64,000 bases of DNA. It comes from Timema cristinae. Lineage: Eukaryota; Arthropoda; Insecta; Phasmatodea; Timematidae. Made by a program: the position numbers and the translations under genes. Of this stretch, positions 1 to 10,274 are shown one piece after another. The DNA lies in contig JBCFYV010000012.1 of assembly GCA_039000515.1 (NCBI GenBank), positions 41,337,025 through 41,401,024 on the forward strand, given 5' to 3'. The notes under the pieces were generated by a model that worked only from the letters and a program-made list of their open reading frames with translations, ran no database searches and was not told the DNA's origin. Each line of letters opens with the position of its first letter. Positions within the stretch are counted from its first letter, which is position 1.

Positions 1-1470
1 TTTTTCGTGGTGAATAAAATAAGATATAGTGCCACTCTTAAAAGGCAAATGGTGCCCTAAAACTGTTTTATTCAATTATCTATAAATTGTTCAATCAAAG
101 TGTTTTTATAATAAAATAAAAAGAGAATAACAAACATGTTCTTATAGTTTTCTTAGTAATTATAACCGTTTTCATAATATCTCGCAGTGAAACGTTTAGA
201 GTATGATTAACACTTTGTGGGTTTTCCCTTCTGATTATTTTCCTATCACGCCCAGGTTACGTTAAGTTTGGAGTTGCTAATTTTATGGAATATTTTCATA
301 TTTCCATCTCCCAGTAATAATATAGGAGGGCGCCAAAAAGGAATCCCTCCCGGCGCAACATTTATCTCGGGCCGCCACTCTGTATTAAATTAATATAGAT
401 GTATCTACTGAAGCAATATTTGATTTATTTTGGCCAATAAGTTTTTAGTTAAAAGAAACTGTATATATTTGGAATGTTAGTCGAGTTTGTTTCCAACACA
501 ACTTAAAGATACTTGTATTCGTTTTAAAGGTTCGTATTGGCTTAGTCCACGGTCGAACATGTTTATTTTCCATGCAGAGCCTAAAGAAGTTGAGAAGGAC
601 TTTCTCCTTGAACGTGTAAGGTTTTATCTTGTTTTTCAAATGCAGTGGGTTTTTTTTACACCGTGGCCTACTAGAAACAGTCCGGGTTATCCTAATTAAA
701 TAAGGAAGGAGGAGGAAATATACCCACAGTTGTGTGAAGTTAATAACTAATGATTTAGGAAAAAAACATCTTTGGTACAACAGGTAAGGATTATATCCCG
801 CAACTCCCCGTCAGCCGTTAATCCTATATTTTTATGATTCAGAGTGTGTGGTAACTATAAATGGTAGGATTGAGCATTACATTTAACATGAAAGGTAGCA
901 GTTCTACTTTGATTGATTACACTATGGAACGTTCTTATAAATTACACCATAGTGAAACCAAGCAAGGTAAACTTACTATCTTTTAGGATAGCTTATACTT
1001 AAACAAACCGACGTTAAATATTAAAGAAACTTTTACAAATGATACATTCCCACAATAAAGGACAGCTACCTTAACTTATTGCGTGGTTTTGTAAACCTTG
1101 CCCACGGATTCACTTTAGTGTCTTCGGACCAAAATCAGAAAGCCGATATGTTAAGTAGACCGTTATCAGCAAGGACGGGATTGAGAGAATAGGGGTGTTG
1201 GATTGACTTCTTCAAATTTGCATTGCAGATTAGGTACGGGGGGGTAAGGAAACGAGGAACGAGGAGCGGAACGGCAAACCGCGGTGTGGGGAAGGCTAAA
1301 AGTGAGCCGGTCCGTCTACGTTACAGCGAACACTGGAGTATTGATCCCCTAGCGGGCCATTTCAACAACCTTCACTTGGAGGAACACAGGCCTTTAATGA
1401 GGGCAAGTAGACATTTTGGTCCAAGACCGAATACCTTAGCTTAGCAGCATACGTATAGTGTGAGTTTGGT
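1..1470. other. Anonymous AT-rich sequence, no supported gene
   Basis: No ORF here resembles a known protein. A 111-codon minus ORF at 445-780 and a 70-codon plus ORF at 487-699 overlap each other and look like chance. The part from about 1190 to 1440 is richer in G+C than its surroundings and includes the phrase AAGTAGACATTTTGGT (about 1405), which recurs slightly changed near 9950, so it is probably part of an unrecognised old repeat. Confidence 0.4.
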
Positions 1471-1471
1471 A

Positions 1472-1510
1472 GGAAGAACAGTAGAAGTTAGTTACTAAAG
1501 TTACTAAAAC
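1472..1510 (+). repeat. Truncated end of repeat family D (MITE-like)
   Basis: The stretch starting AGGAAGAACAGTAGAAG matches the terminal sequence of the repeat seen at 13834-14051 and, inverted, the right end of the copy near 9920. It runs directly into the truncated SINE-A at 1511, so the element appears cut by that insertion or by a rearrangement. Confidence 0.35.
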
Positions 1511-1687
1511 AACAAGGCGTGTATTAATCACAACTTGTGAATGTGTGGAATGCCAGGCCTCCACCGTGGTTCGGATACCTCGTTAAACTGTAGGTCCTCC
1601 ATTTAATCTCACAATCACCCTACCATTACACATTAGCTTAAGTGCGTACAACCCGAACGGTTAGTAAGACGCGGTGGTGATTAATAA

Positions 1688-1712
<25 letters not shown>
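1511..1712 (+). mobile_element. SINE-A copy 1, 5'-truncated
   Basis: This copy lacks the tRNA-like head and starts inside the body of the family. It keeps the segment with CCACCGTGGTTCGGAT, the shared 3' tail (GAACGGTTAGTAAGACGCGG) and an (AAT)n tail. The tail abuts the end of LINE-J, whose own 3' repeats face it from the other strand. 5' truncation is typical of LINE-driven insertion. Confidence 0.75.
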
Positions 1713-1718
<6 letters not shown>

Positions 1719-2010
1719 TTATTATAGTACTGGCCAACAGTCGTAGGACCAATCACAGGCCAGCACTGAAAGTACACAAGTACCATACAAATACATATAT
1801 TCACACGAGTTGATAAGATAAACAAAAATGGCTAAATAATGTTATATAATGATGAATAGTTAAAAAAAAAGTAATTAATAATGATAAGAATAAAAAATAG
1901 CAATAATAACAAATAAATAAAGCGTGGTTAAAAGCAGTAACAAACAATATGCAAGAAAATTAATCAGAATATTGTAAATATAAATATAGGCAGAACCTCT
2001 ACATGATAAA

Positions 2011-2391
2011 TTATTGATATGGAATATCCTTAAATAACTCTCCGAGTTTAGTTTTTCTTTTATGATAGAAGTCAATTTTACTATTTAAAATATTAAAAAC
2101 AAAAAGGGCATCACAATAAAGTCTACGCGAGAAGAGAGTTTGGAGCCCTAAGAGGTATCGAATTCTGTTATAATCATAATAAATCCGGTTGGTAAAGAAT
2201 TCATCATAGCACGCAGCGACAAATTTTCTTTGAACGTTTTCCAACCTAAGAGAGTCAGTTAATGTAATGGAATTCCAAGCAACAGTAGCGTATTCTATCT
2301 TAGATCTAACCAGGGCGTAGTACAGACATAAAAAACAGACAACTTTCTTAAATGATGACGTAATAAATGTAATAAGTCCAAGTGATTTCAA
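2011..2391 (-). pseudogene. LINE-J reverse transcriptase C-terminal domain
   Basis: This 126-codon open piece contains LYYALVRSKIEYATVAWNS followed by LENVQRKFVAAC, the conserved thumb/C-terminal signature of Jockey/CR1-type LINE ORF2 proteins. It ends at KLGELFKDIPYQ and a stop. Upstream, between about 2400 and 2640, the frame is broken but LGVLLDNQ-like residues are recognisable. The 3' UTR follows from 2010 down to 1713. The region at 58990-59330 is a second, more decayed copy of the same end. Confidence 0.8.
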
Positions 2392-2639
2392 TGACTGGGA
2401 AATTACATGGTCAACAAGATAGTGTAAAAAAGTTGGTTATCAAGAAGAACACCAAGATTATTAATATAAAGGTGCGATCTATGTTTTAATTGCCCAATTT
2501 ATAAGTAAACAGAAAGGATTAGTTTTCCTAGTAAAATATATAGATTTGGTCTTAGATTTATTAATAGACACTCCATTTTCAAAAGACCATTGTAGAATAC
2601 CAGTTACATCATTTTGTAACTCTATACAATCTGCAATAG

Positions 2640-3091
2640 ATTTGATATTTTAAAATAATTTTACATCATCAACAAAGAGTAAAGAACTAGATGAGTTAAA
2701 TATTTACCAATGTCATCAAAAAAACATTAAAGAGAAGATTAGAACCCTTTGGTATGCCACATAAGTCAAATGCCTTACTTTGGTCAAAATAAATAGTATT
2801 AACCTGACCTTGAGCAGAGACTTGAGGGGCAACATGCACAAGAAATTCTACTAAATTAGTGACAGTAGATTTATTTTTTATAAAACCATGTTGATTATCT
2901 GAAAGTTTAATTTTAAGGTGGTGGAAAGTATGCTCATGTATGATTTTCTCGAATACTTTGGAGAAAGTGTTTAAGAGGGAAATTGGTCTATAATTACAAG
3001 TATTTGTTTTTGCCCCTTTTTTATAAATAGGTACGTTGTTTTCATGTAAGAGGATAAGTTTCATTTGACAAGCTAATGTTAAATATATAGG
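2640..3091 (-). pseudogene. LINE-J reverse transcriptase palm (internal deletion)
   Basis: The longest open piece (2696-3064) shows NYRPISLLNTFSKVFEKII, then QHGFIKNKSTVTNLVEFL, then the motif-A aspartate in TIYFDQSKAFD (about 2797-2764), followed at once by the motif-B-like LCGIPKGSNLL (about 2765-2738). In complete LINE reverse transcriptases these two motifs are separated by several dozen residues, so an internal deletion is likely. The catalytic YADD box appears as FVDD at about 2676-2664, just past a frame break. The enzyme would be inactive. Confidence 0.85.
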
Positions 3092-3109
3092 TTAAGGCCC
3101 TGCCTACCC

Positions 3110-5083
3110 ATAAATGCACGGTTCTAAACAAAAGAATTTAGAACAAAATATATTTAATAATTCAACCTTGTTGTTTTTTATTTATTTTAGTAACATATCT
3201 GGGCATCTTTCATAATTCTTATGGAATTTTCAAACCATGCTAAAAATAGTTATTGAAATAATTTCATTAAAATGTTTCCATTTCAATGCATTTTAAATGG
3301 GATAACAAAAATTATTAATGGATTTATTTATTTTCTTTGTACAATTAAGCTAGAGTGTTTGTTTATAACATTCTATTTAATGAATAATTTCTTTTTTCTT
3401 TTTAGACATATTTTTTAATTTGGGTTAGCTTCAATAATCACGACGATATTGAGCTCTAACGACTCCCAAGTCGACTCTCTAGTCAAAATACATGGTTTTA
3501 AATACAACTTTTCCTTCTGCAACTAGTTGTCTTAGCTGATAATAGGTGCCGTTAGTATGATCATTACCCATTTACAAGCTAGTATCATTTTGCAAGCGTT
3601 GGCTAACCTGCTGTATCGGAATGCAGGCGGCAATGGAGGGTTAAACTAATCTCTGTGACCTTCTTGAGTCAAAGAAACATTAATACCATGTACGTTAGGA
3701 TAAGAAGGGCCAATGTCCAATTATGAAAATTTGCGTAATTAAATATAAACAATTAAACATCTTAATATATTCAGTAACTAAAATACTCACAAAGTCTTCC
3801 TGCTGTGTGAATAAATATACTTGGTCCCTACTTACTTCAATGAGAGTATTACTCTAGTGATACATTATTTTCAAAGAAAAAACCACACGCTTCTCCATAT
3901 ACAAAGTTTTATGACATTAGCCCTTATTTAACTGAGGCAGTAAAACATGTAAAATTCTTCACTCTTATCTTATATTCTTTCTTGAGTTTTCTCATTCTTT
4001 AGCACTACACGTTGTAATAATAAGTGTTAATATTTAAAGTAAATGAAAACTACTGTAAATTGAATTTTTAATCCACTATTATAATAAATGAAAATAAACA
4101 TTTCCTGCTCATATCAAACATAGTTATTTTAAATAAAGTTTGGTCTAAATGTAATTTGGAGACGTTCTCAGTATAATTTTATATACTAGTTTTTATTTTA
4201 CTGTCTAGGATTTGACTCTCATTGGACTTTGGAATAAGTTATTTTTCAAAAAGTTAATGAACGGAAGTTTTTGGTAGTCAAGATGTGAAAATGTTAATTT
4301 TATTTTATTAGCGTGTTAAATGTGATTACTTTTAATTTGAACCTGTTGCATTCTCGCAGTTTGTGCGCTCGTTTTGGAAGAAATGTATCGAATCCCGAAC
4401 AATAAGTACCCACGGTGATTACTTTTTATATAATTAACAATATGTGACCTTTTTGCTTTCGAACAAAATCCAATGGATTGTATAAATTTTGAGGTGGAGA
4501 AGTATTTACAAAATATTATTTTATATCCTTGTGAATAACAAGTTTGTTAAGAAAGGGCGCACAAAGAAAATCAAAGATATAATTGATTATTTAACTTCTT
4601 GTAGTAAAGGGTAAGTTTTTTTAATGGTATGCATATTACTGGCGCTTAGGCTATCTGTATCTACTAATTTAAGTACAATGGATGAGCAGCGATACTATTT
4701 TATTCACTGTGGAAATAATATCAAAATTAAGATACAAATAAATACTTCTATATAACAATGCAGCGATTATTCTGATATTTCAAGTACTTTTTTTTTTAAG
4801 AAAAGCTCTTAGCTGAAAGTAAATGTTACTAACACTCTGTAACGCACTTATTGTATGTTCAAAATCTCTTGTGCCTTGGCCGAGTTCGTATCACGCTAGT
4901 ACTAAGTAATTTCAACCTAACAGGGAATCGAACTAGTCAAGTTATTGAGCTGATTAATTTACGCACTCAGTGTTCAGTCATAGCACTTTAGCAATATTGA
5001 CCACGACATGAAGCCGATGATAAGTAAATATACATTTAAAACCATTAAAATTAATGAACTTTTGTGTTTCCTATGCCATAAAG
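3110..5083. other. Interior of TTAA element, no recognised gene
   Basis: About 2 kb of AT-rich sequence inside the TTAA element. No ORF of notable length or motif was found on either strand and no similarity to other parts of the window was noticed. Confidence 0.4.
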
Positions 5084-5101
5084 TAAGTAAGTAAGTAAGT
5101 A
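5084..5101 (+). repeat. (GTAA)n microsatellite
   Basis: About four and a half copies of the tetranucleotide GTAA directly upstream of the SINE-C copy. Confidence 0.9.
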
Positions 5102-5115
5102 TTTGATACCCGACC

Positions 5116-5440
5116 GCCTCTGTTGTATATTGGTCAGATTTACTGGCTTCAGATACTGAAGTCCCAAGTTCGATCCCCAGTGCCCCTAATTCTGTCTGTG
5201 AAGCAGTGGGTCTGAAACGGAACCAAAATCAACCTCGTGAGGACAAATGAGGAGATAATTGAATGAATAAGTAGCGCTTCAGTCTAGAAAACTGAGATAG
5301 AAGTCTGGAGGGCTCGTTGTGCTAACCACATGGCACCCTCAGCTTGAAAATGTTGGCCCTATCTTTGCCAACATACGGCAGCCTCTCGATTGGTATAGCC
5401 TGCTTGCAGGCTGACACCATGGAGATATTACTCAAGTTAA
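5116..5440 (+). mobile_element. SINE-C copy 1
   Basis: A tRNA-like head carries a B-box (AGTTCGATCC, about 5167-5176). It is followed by a body containing AAGCAGTGGGTCTGAAAC, CCAAAATCAACCTCGTGAGG and ACAAATGAGGAG. The same order of blocks recurs at 23757-24000, including the end near TATAGCCTGCTTGC. This family does not share the 3' tail of SINE-A and SINE-B. Confidence 0.6.
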
Positions 5441-5554
5441 ACTCTACCAATAGGATAAAAAATTATTCCCAAAAATATTTATTTCTGGAAAATTGTGTAA
5501 ATCCTATAGATGTTTGAAAACTGTAAACACCGTATTAAATAATAGATACCCACT

Positions 5555-5793
5555 TCAGTGGCTGAGTGGTCTAAGGTGTCACTAGTGTTAAATGGGCCTG
5601 CTGATTGCGGAGCACTTGGGGTGCAAATCCTGGTCGAGTCTATTGAGGGTAGTTTTTCCTAAATTGTTTCCCCATCTTCCAAAATAAAAATGCTGGTAGA
5701 TAACCTCTCAAATGCTTCTTTCCTCATTACCACCCAATTAGATTATCATATATGCGTATAACATGAACAGGTAGTATGACGTGGTGATATCAG
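5555..5793 (+). mobile_element. SINE-B copy 1 (inside TTAA element)
   Basis: The head GTGGCTGAGTGGTCTAAGG is an A-box of class II tRNA type (leucine/serine-like), followed by a degenerate B-box GTGCAAATCC. The body includes the TTCCTAAATTGTTTCCCC block and the tail ends TGCGTATAACATGAACAGG then TAGTATGACGTGGTG, a diverged form of the shared SINE 3' end. Confidence 0.7.
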
Positions 5794-6159
5794 TAATAAA
5801 AATAACAGATATATTTATTGTCAAAATTGTTATAGTCTTCGAAATGAAACTGCTTTTAAAATATGTTATTGCCTCCTTAGCCTTTAAATTTTAAAAATTA
5901 GCCAAAGCACAGTGGCCAAATTTAGCACATTAAATTTTAGTTATTTTTTATTTTACCTGCTTACTAATAAACTCAAATAAATGGTACGACAAAATCGTAA
6001 GCTACATACTCACTCATAAAGGTTATTTATTCTAGTTAGTGACAAAATCTTCAAAAATAAGTTCTCTAATTTTACCTTAAATAAATTTTTCTCTGATAAA
6101 TAAGTGTACATTATTATTTATCACTACCCTCACCAGATATTTATTTGATAAAATTTCAA

Positions 6160-6835
6160 TAGTGGTACAACAGCATTAACCTGGAGTCACGTGACACTTT
6201 GATATGCTAATTACTCAAAATGGGTACGGGTACAAAACTTTCTCTTTGTGGTACAAAACGGTACAGAACTAGTACAAAACTTTGGCATAAAAAAGTTCAA
6301 AAGTGGTACAACAGCATTAACCTGGAGACACCACTTTGATATGCTAATTACTCAAAATGGGTACGGGTACAAAACTTATTTGTGTTACAAAACGGTACAA
6401 AACTATTACAAAACTTTGGCATCAAAAAAAGTTCAAAATCAAAAGGGGTACAACCGCATTTACCTGGAGTACGTGGAGTACTCACTTTGATATGCTAATT
6501 ACTCAAAACGGGTACGGGTACAATACTTTTTCTTTCTGGTAGAAAACGGTACAAAATTAGTACAAAACTTTGGCATCAAAAAAAGTTCAAATTAAAAAGT
6601 AGTAAAACAGCATTAACCTTGAGTCACCACTTTGATATGCTAATTACTCAAAATGGGTACGGATACAAAACTTTGGCATCAAAAAAAGTTCAAAATTCAA
6701 AAGTGGTACAACTGCATTAACCTAGAGTCACCACTTTGATATGCTAATTACTCAAAACGGGTACGGGTACAAAATGGTACAAAACTAGTACTAAACTTTG
6801 GCATCAAAAGGTTCTAAATTCAAAAGTGGTACTAC
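6160..6835 (+). repeat. Minisatellite, unit about 140 bp, GGTAC-rich
   Basis: About five copies begin with AGTGGTACAACAGCATTAACC or a close variant, at about 6163, 6303, 6445, 6598, 6703 and 6821 (partial). Most steps are 140-153 bp; the copies from 6598 are shortened. Each unit contains TTTGATATGCTAATTACTCA, GGGTACGGGTACAAAAC and several GGTACAAAAC sub-repeats. The overlapping ORFs at 6248-6490 and 6357-6542 are by-products of the repeat. Confidence 0.9.
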
Positions 6836-7161
6836 AAGTTAGTGGACGTCTAGCTGACTGGAATGAATAAGCTAATTTTTCTGCTCGAGAGTGTGATTGT
6901 ATCTTGACGTTATGTCTCCCCACGTTTAGTCAAACTTGGTCGCCTACACACTTTACGGTCCGGCACTACACTTCTTATCTCTCTCAATTCTTGGAAAAAA
7001 GTTTGCTTGCTGCCTTACTGATTACCGGTCGTGGTCTCCGGTCTCCCAATTGTTTAAACAAACCAGTAGTTCTGCCAACCTGATGGCTGGAATCCACCAG
7101 TTTGTATAACGTTAGCAACGCCATCTATTTTAGAGCTGAAAGCTCAATACGCCGCCAGGGA
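6836..7161. other. Right interior of TTAA element
   Basis: Unique-looking sequence of moderate G+C between the minisatellite and the right inverted terminus. No ORF or RNA gene was recognised. Confidence 0.4.
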
Positions 7162-7179
7162 GGGTAGGCAGGGCCTTAA

Positions 7180-7477
7180 CAAAGGGCTAAATATGCTGGC
7201 ACAGCCTTTAACAATAAAACTTGGAATTCCATCTGTCCCGGCACATCTAGAAGAACTCAATTTTTTTATAGCACTAACAACGTCCAAGGGTGTAATGTGG
7301 CAAGGATACAAGGGCGCGCTCGTTTCAATAACGGGGCAGGGTTAAGACAGGAATAGCAGAATTATAAACGGAATGAAAGTAGGTCCCAAACTCATTAGCA
7401 ATTAATACAGGATCAGCAATAATCCTGCCATTAATTTCTAGGTTAGACGGGGAAACTTTATTAACACGATTGTTTTT
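7180..7477 (-). pseudogene. LINE-J reverse transcriptase, N-terminal part
   Basis: On the minus strand this part reads through RVNKVSPSNLEING, IANEFGTYFHSVY and then SSRCAGTDGIPSFIVKGCA, matching the region that precedes and includes the first RT finger motif (GPDGIP in many LINEs). The reading frame stops abruptly at 7180 because a 4.08-kb element sits in a TTAA there. It resumes at 3091 in the same frame (SIFSPLL then TYIFNIS) if that insertion and one TTAA are left out. There are internal stops upstream. It is a fossil, not an active gene. Confidence 0.8.
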
Positions 7478-7491
7478 AACAAATTTCCAAA

Positions 7492-7778
7492 GGTGACCTG
7501 GTGGTCTAGGGGTAAGGTGTCAGACTTCTGTGCTGGCAGCCGGAGTTCAATCCTCGGTCCCGGCACAGATTTATCTGATTTCCAAACCCTTCCTTCACCT
7601 CTGACAAGACATCTTGTGTATGTGGGGAATGCCAGGCCACCACCGTGGTTCGGATTCCACGTTAAACTGTAGGTCCTTCATTTCATCTCACTATCATCCT
7701 ACCATTACACATTAGCGTAATTGCGTACAACCTGAATGGGTAGTAAGACGCGGTGCTAATAATAATAATAAAAATAAT
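7492..7778 (+). mobile_element. SINE-A copy 2, full length with target duplication
   Basis: The head GGTGACCTGGTGGTCTAGGG plus B-box GGAGTTCAATCCTCG form a tRNA-like Pol III promoter. The body and shared 3' tail end in GTAAGACGCGGTGC and (AAT)n. Perfect 14-bp duplications AACAAATTTCCAAA flank it at 7478-7491 and 7779-7792. It is inserted in LINE-J, so it is younger than that LINE. Confidence 0.95.
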
Positions 7779-7961
7779 AACAAATTTCCAAAATTCCTTG
7801 GGTTTGCATTTAATAATATTTTCAATTGAGTTCATCCAATTGTGTCTGTCTATAATCAAAGTAGTTTTAACTAATTTACGAAAGTGAGAAAAATGTGAAT
7901 AGAATAAACCATTACTTGTTAGCTTAAACCTTTTGAAAAAAATTGTTTTTTTCCTAATACA

Positions 7962-8218
7962 TAATAATAATATTTAGCACCACGTCTTACTACCCGTTCA
8001 GGTAATACGCTTTAAGTACTAATTACGCTAATGGATTAGGAATTTGGAAGGTTTAATTAGAGGATGTGAACCCGCATTTGCGTGTAGGTAGAGTGGAAAA
8101 CCATTTAGGAAAAACCACCCCCAGTTCACCCGACCGAGATTCGAAGCTCGATCTCCCCGTCCTCAGCAGTCGAGCTAAACACGACAAGCGCGTTAGTCAA
8201 CTACGCCACCGAGGCGGG
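7962..8218 (-). mobile_element. SINE-B copy 2 with target duplication
   Basis: Minus-strand copy: the 3' tail is at the left (GCACCACGTCTTACTACCCG) and the tRNA-like head at the right (TCAACTACGCCACCGAGG). Fourteen-base duplications TTTTTCCTAATACA lie at 7948-7961 and 8219-8232. It interrupts LINE-J. The plus ORF at 8066-8275 is a shadow of this SINE. Confidence 0.9.
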
Positions 8219-8232
8219 TTTTTCCTAATACA

Positions 8233-9010
8233 GTATTTAAGAGTAGAAGAAAAACCAATTTGGATATTTGGATGAACTAAATGGTAATTTGAGGAATATG
8301 CGTTTTGATTTTCCTTTGGGCTAAATTGGTAAAATTATCAACAGCCAAATTAACATCCTTAGTAGAATAAACACAAGACCAATCAGTAGTGGCCAGGTCA
8401 TTGTAAAGATTGAGGTAATCACCACGTGCATAGTCAATATATGTGGTGGGGGTGGAATCAATTTTAGTAGCAAATTAGGTTGGTTGAAGCAAGAAGTTGA
8501 GTGGCTTTTAATTTAATGTAGAAATGCGAAATGCTTTGAGCATGATTATATTTACAATCAATTTTGGGGCAGTTAAAATCACCTAATAATATTATTCGAT
8601 AGGGATGGTTAGCCAAAGTACCTTAAAGAAATGTAAAGTAATTCTTAAATGCTTCGAATTTTATTTGGGGAACAAGATATATGTTCCCAATGAACAGTTT
8701 TTAGCGATCAAATGTTGGTATTTCAATCCAGACACATCCCATGTCAGTTCTCCTGGCCATACCATAAATATAATCAATGACAGAAATGAGAACACCACCA
8801 CTCCTTGAGATAGTAGCTTCATCATATAATATATGTTCTATAAACATTATAGTTAGGGGGAAAGTAATTTTTATTTTAAAAAAAACTCACTAGAGGGCCA
8901 AGTTTCAACTAAACAAATAATAGAGAATTTATTAAACATTTGTAAATAATTCCCTTGCTTTGGTTAGTAGACCACGAAAATTTTGATAATATAATAGAAT
9001 ATTACTATTA
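8233..9010 (-). pseudogene. LINE-J endonuclease region (broken)
   Basis: Read on the minus strand, the segment opens with ILLYYQNFRGLLTKARE (9000-8950), the usual beginning of a LINE apurinic-type endonuclease. It later contains ILLGDFNCPKID, the catalytic D-F-N signature, and then linker sequence resembling DYARGDYLNLYNDL (about 8440-8400). The frame is interrupted by stops and shifts, and part of the domain between the two motifs has no continuous ORF. The enzyme would nick target DNA to prime reverse transcription. The region is bounded on its 3' side by a SINE-B with a 14-bp target duplication. Family assignment rests on motifs only. Confidence 0.75.
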
Positions 9011-9246
9011 TTCACTGGGAGATGGGTTGGGAGGTAGCCTCCAGACCTCTATCAATGGTCACGAGTGGGGTTCGAGTTGAATCCTCTTGAGAACCAAGGT
9101 CAGATGCAACAGCAGCCTTTACAGGGGCAGACACACAGGGGGTCCTCACAGATTATCTGCTCTGGCAGAAACTTCCCTTAGTAAGGTGCAATGAGACAGC
9201 CAGATGGCCAAATATCACCATTGTTTATCATGGGAAAATCATTAAA

Positions 9247-9480
9247 GTTTGTACATTGTACAATAGATAAATGTTTATAAAAAAAATTAGGTGGTTTAGT
9301 GAAACAAATGTTTATTATGTAGACTTTTAAAAGCAAACAAGACGTCAACTGTGCTTATTGTGAATGGCGTGGTAGACGTGATAAACTCAGATATCACGTA
9401 TCTGATAAACATCCCCAAGAAAAACCTAGAAGTAAGGATCAAGGGAGTATTGCAAGTTTTGTAAAACGTAAATATGTAAG
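9247..9480 (+). pseudogene. Inverted copy of BED/C2H2-like zinc-finger gene fragment (left arm)
   Basis: Plus-strand translation from about 9352 gives CAYCEWRGRRDKLRYHVSDKH, an intact C-x2-C-x11-H-x4-H finger, followed by PQEKPRSKDQGSIASFVK. The likely start region reads MFIM then a TAG where the other copy has TCG (serine), so the copy is broken at its N-terminus. After about 9478 similarity to the partner at 10555-10791 ends. Fingers of this spacing followed by a short basic linker occur at the N-terminus of transposon-derived proteins (BED or hAT-like), but no catalytic domain follows here, so the parent gene is unknown. Confidence 0.65.
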
Positions 9481-9689
9481 GAGGAATATGAGCTAAATTT
9501 AGTTTTCAATTTTGAACAGACAAGGCATTCAAGATTGAGTTCTTTAGTCAAATAAGATTGAATGGCCAGGAAAGATACTTCAGGAGAAAAACGAGTAACA
9601 AATAGAGAATTTTTTTATAACTTTGTTCACTGTTTGTAGGTCGGTGGCTGTCTTATTACCATTCAGCAACTTTCTGGCACGCGAGCGCT

Positions 9690-9699
9690 GATAATAATA

Positions 9700-9741
<42 letters not shown>

Positions 9742-9750
9742 TAATAAATA
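9690..9750 (+). repeat. (AAT)n microsatellite
   Basis: Imperfect run of ATA/AAT triplets in the loop between the inverted gene-fragment arms. Confidence 0.9.
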
Positions 9751-9765
9751 ATTCTAAAACCATTT

Positions 9766-9945
9766 TAATATATTCATGCATCATGTCATATTATCTGCGG
9801 CTGCAATTTTTGATAGATGTTATAAATACCTATAAAACAACCCAATAATAAAGTAAAATGTTATCAATGTTGGCCGCAAATAGATATGTATGAATTTTTT
9901 CTACTGTTCTTCCGACAAAAATCGGGGTAGTTACGATTCAATGAA
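9766..9945 (+). repeat. Repeat family D, copy 1
   Basis: The block TTTTAATATATTCATGC, ATAGATGTTATAAATACC, AGTAAAATGTTATCAATG and TGTTGGCC matches copies at 13834-14051, 29858-30000 and 52400-52590. The right end TTTTTCTACTGTTCTTCC is the reverse complement of the left-end sequence seen at 1472, which suggests inverted termini. Confidence 0.6.
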
Positions 9946-10274
9946 GGCAAGTAGACATTTCGGTGCTGGACAAGGTTACACACGCTTAGAAACATACGCA
10001 GTAAAACGATTCAATGAGGGTAAGGAAATATTGGTCTTAGAGAAGGGCAGGGGTGCTTAATATGTTCAGAGATCCAATATTTCCTCAGAACATAGTATTT
10101 TCATAAAAAAATTCCCCAAAAATCATAGCACTCAAAATAAAACATGGAATATTGTATAGAGGTTGAAGGTAATAAGGATTATTACCTACCACATAGTTTG
10201 GAAAATTAAAATTGAAATATCTTTTTAGTGATAGTTATTTTTACAGTAGGCCTACTACCTAACTTATAAAAAAT
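9946..10274. other. No recognised gene
   Basis: Includes two copies of the short phrase CGATTCAATGA (near 9938 and 10008) and a relative of AAGTAGACATTT seen near 1405. Otherwise nothing was identified. Confidence 0.35.

Larger units (their letters stand above)
3096..7175. mobile_element. 4.08-kb TTAA-target element with 14-bp inverted termini
   Basis: Left terminus GGCCCTGCCTACCC (3096-3109) and right terminus GGGTAGGCAGGGCC (7162-7175) are perfect inverted repeats. Each is flanked outward by TTAA (3092-3095 and 7176-7179). Removing the element plus one TTAA restores an uninterrupted LINE reading frame across the junction, which confirms the boundaries. TTAA duplication is the hallmark of piggyBac-like transposons, whose termini usually begin CC; here they begin GG, so the superfamily is not certain. 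No transposase ORF is present. The interior holds a SINE-C, a SINE-B, a 140-bp minisatellite and AT-rich filler, making this an unusually long non-autonomous element or an autonomous one that lost its gene. Confidence 0.8.
1713..9246 (-). mobile_element. LINE-J: degenerate non-LTR retrotransposon with nested insertions
   Basis: A minus-strand LINE runs from about 9246 (5') to 1713 (3'). In order along the minus strand it shows a possible ORF1 end (about 9200-9010), the start of an AP-type endonuclease (about 9000-8950), the endonuclease motif LGDFN (about 8550-8595), the RT segment GTDGIPSF (about 7215-7240), YRPISLLN, FDQSKAFD, GIPKGS and FVDD, a C-terminal domain with LVRSKIEYATVAWN, and a 3' UTR ending in TATAATAAAGGAAATT plus ATT repeats. 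The motif set fits a Jockey/CR1-like clade; the exact clade is not settled. Three younger elements interrupt it: a TTAA element, one SINE-A and one SINE-B. Frameshifts and stops make it inactive. Partial relatives lie at 41920-42205, 56450-56720 and 58990-59330. Confidence 0.85.

Noticed and set aside
6160..6835. CRISPR-like array
   Set aside because: Units are about 140 bp with no short repeat/unique spacer pattern. It is a minisatellite in eukaryotic DNA.
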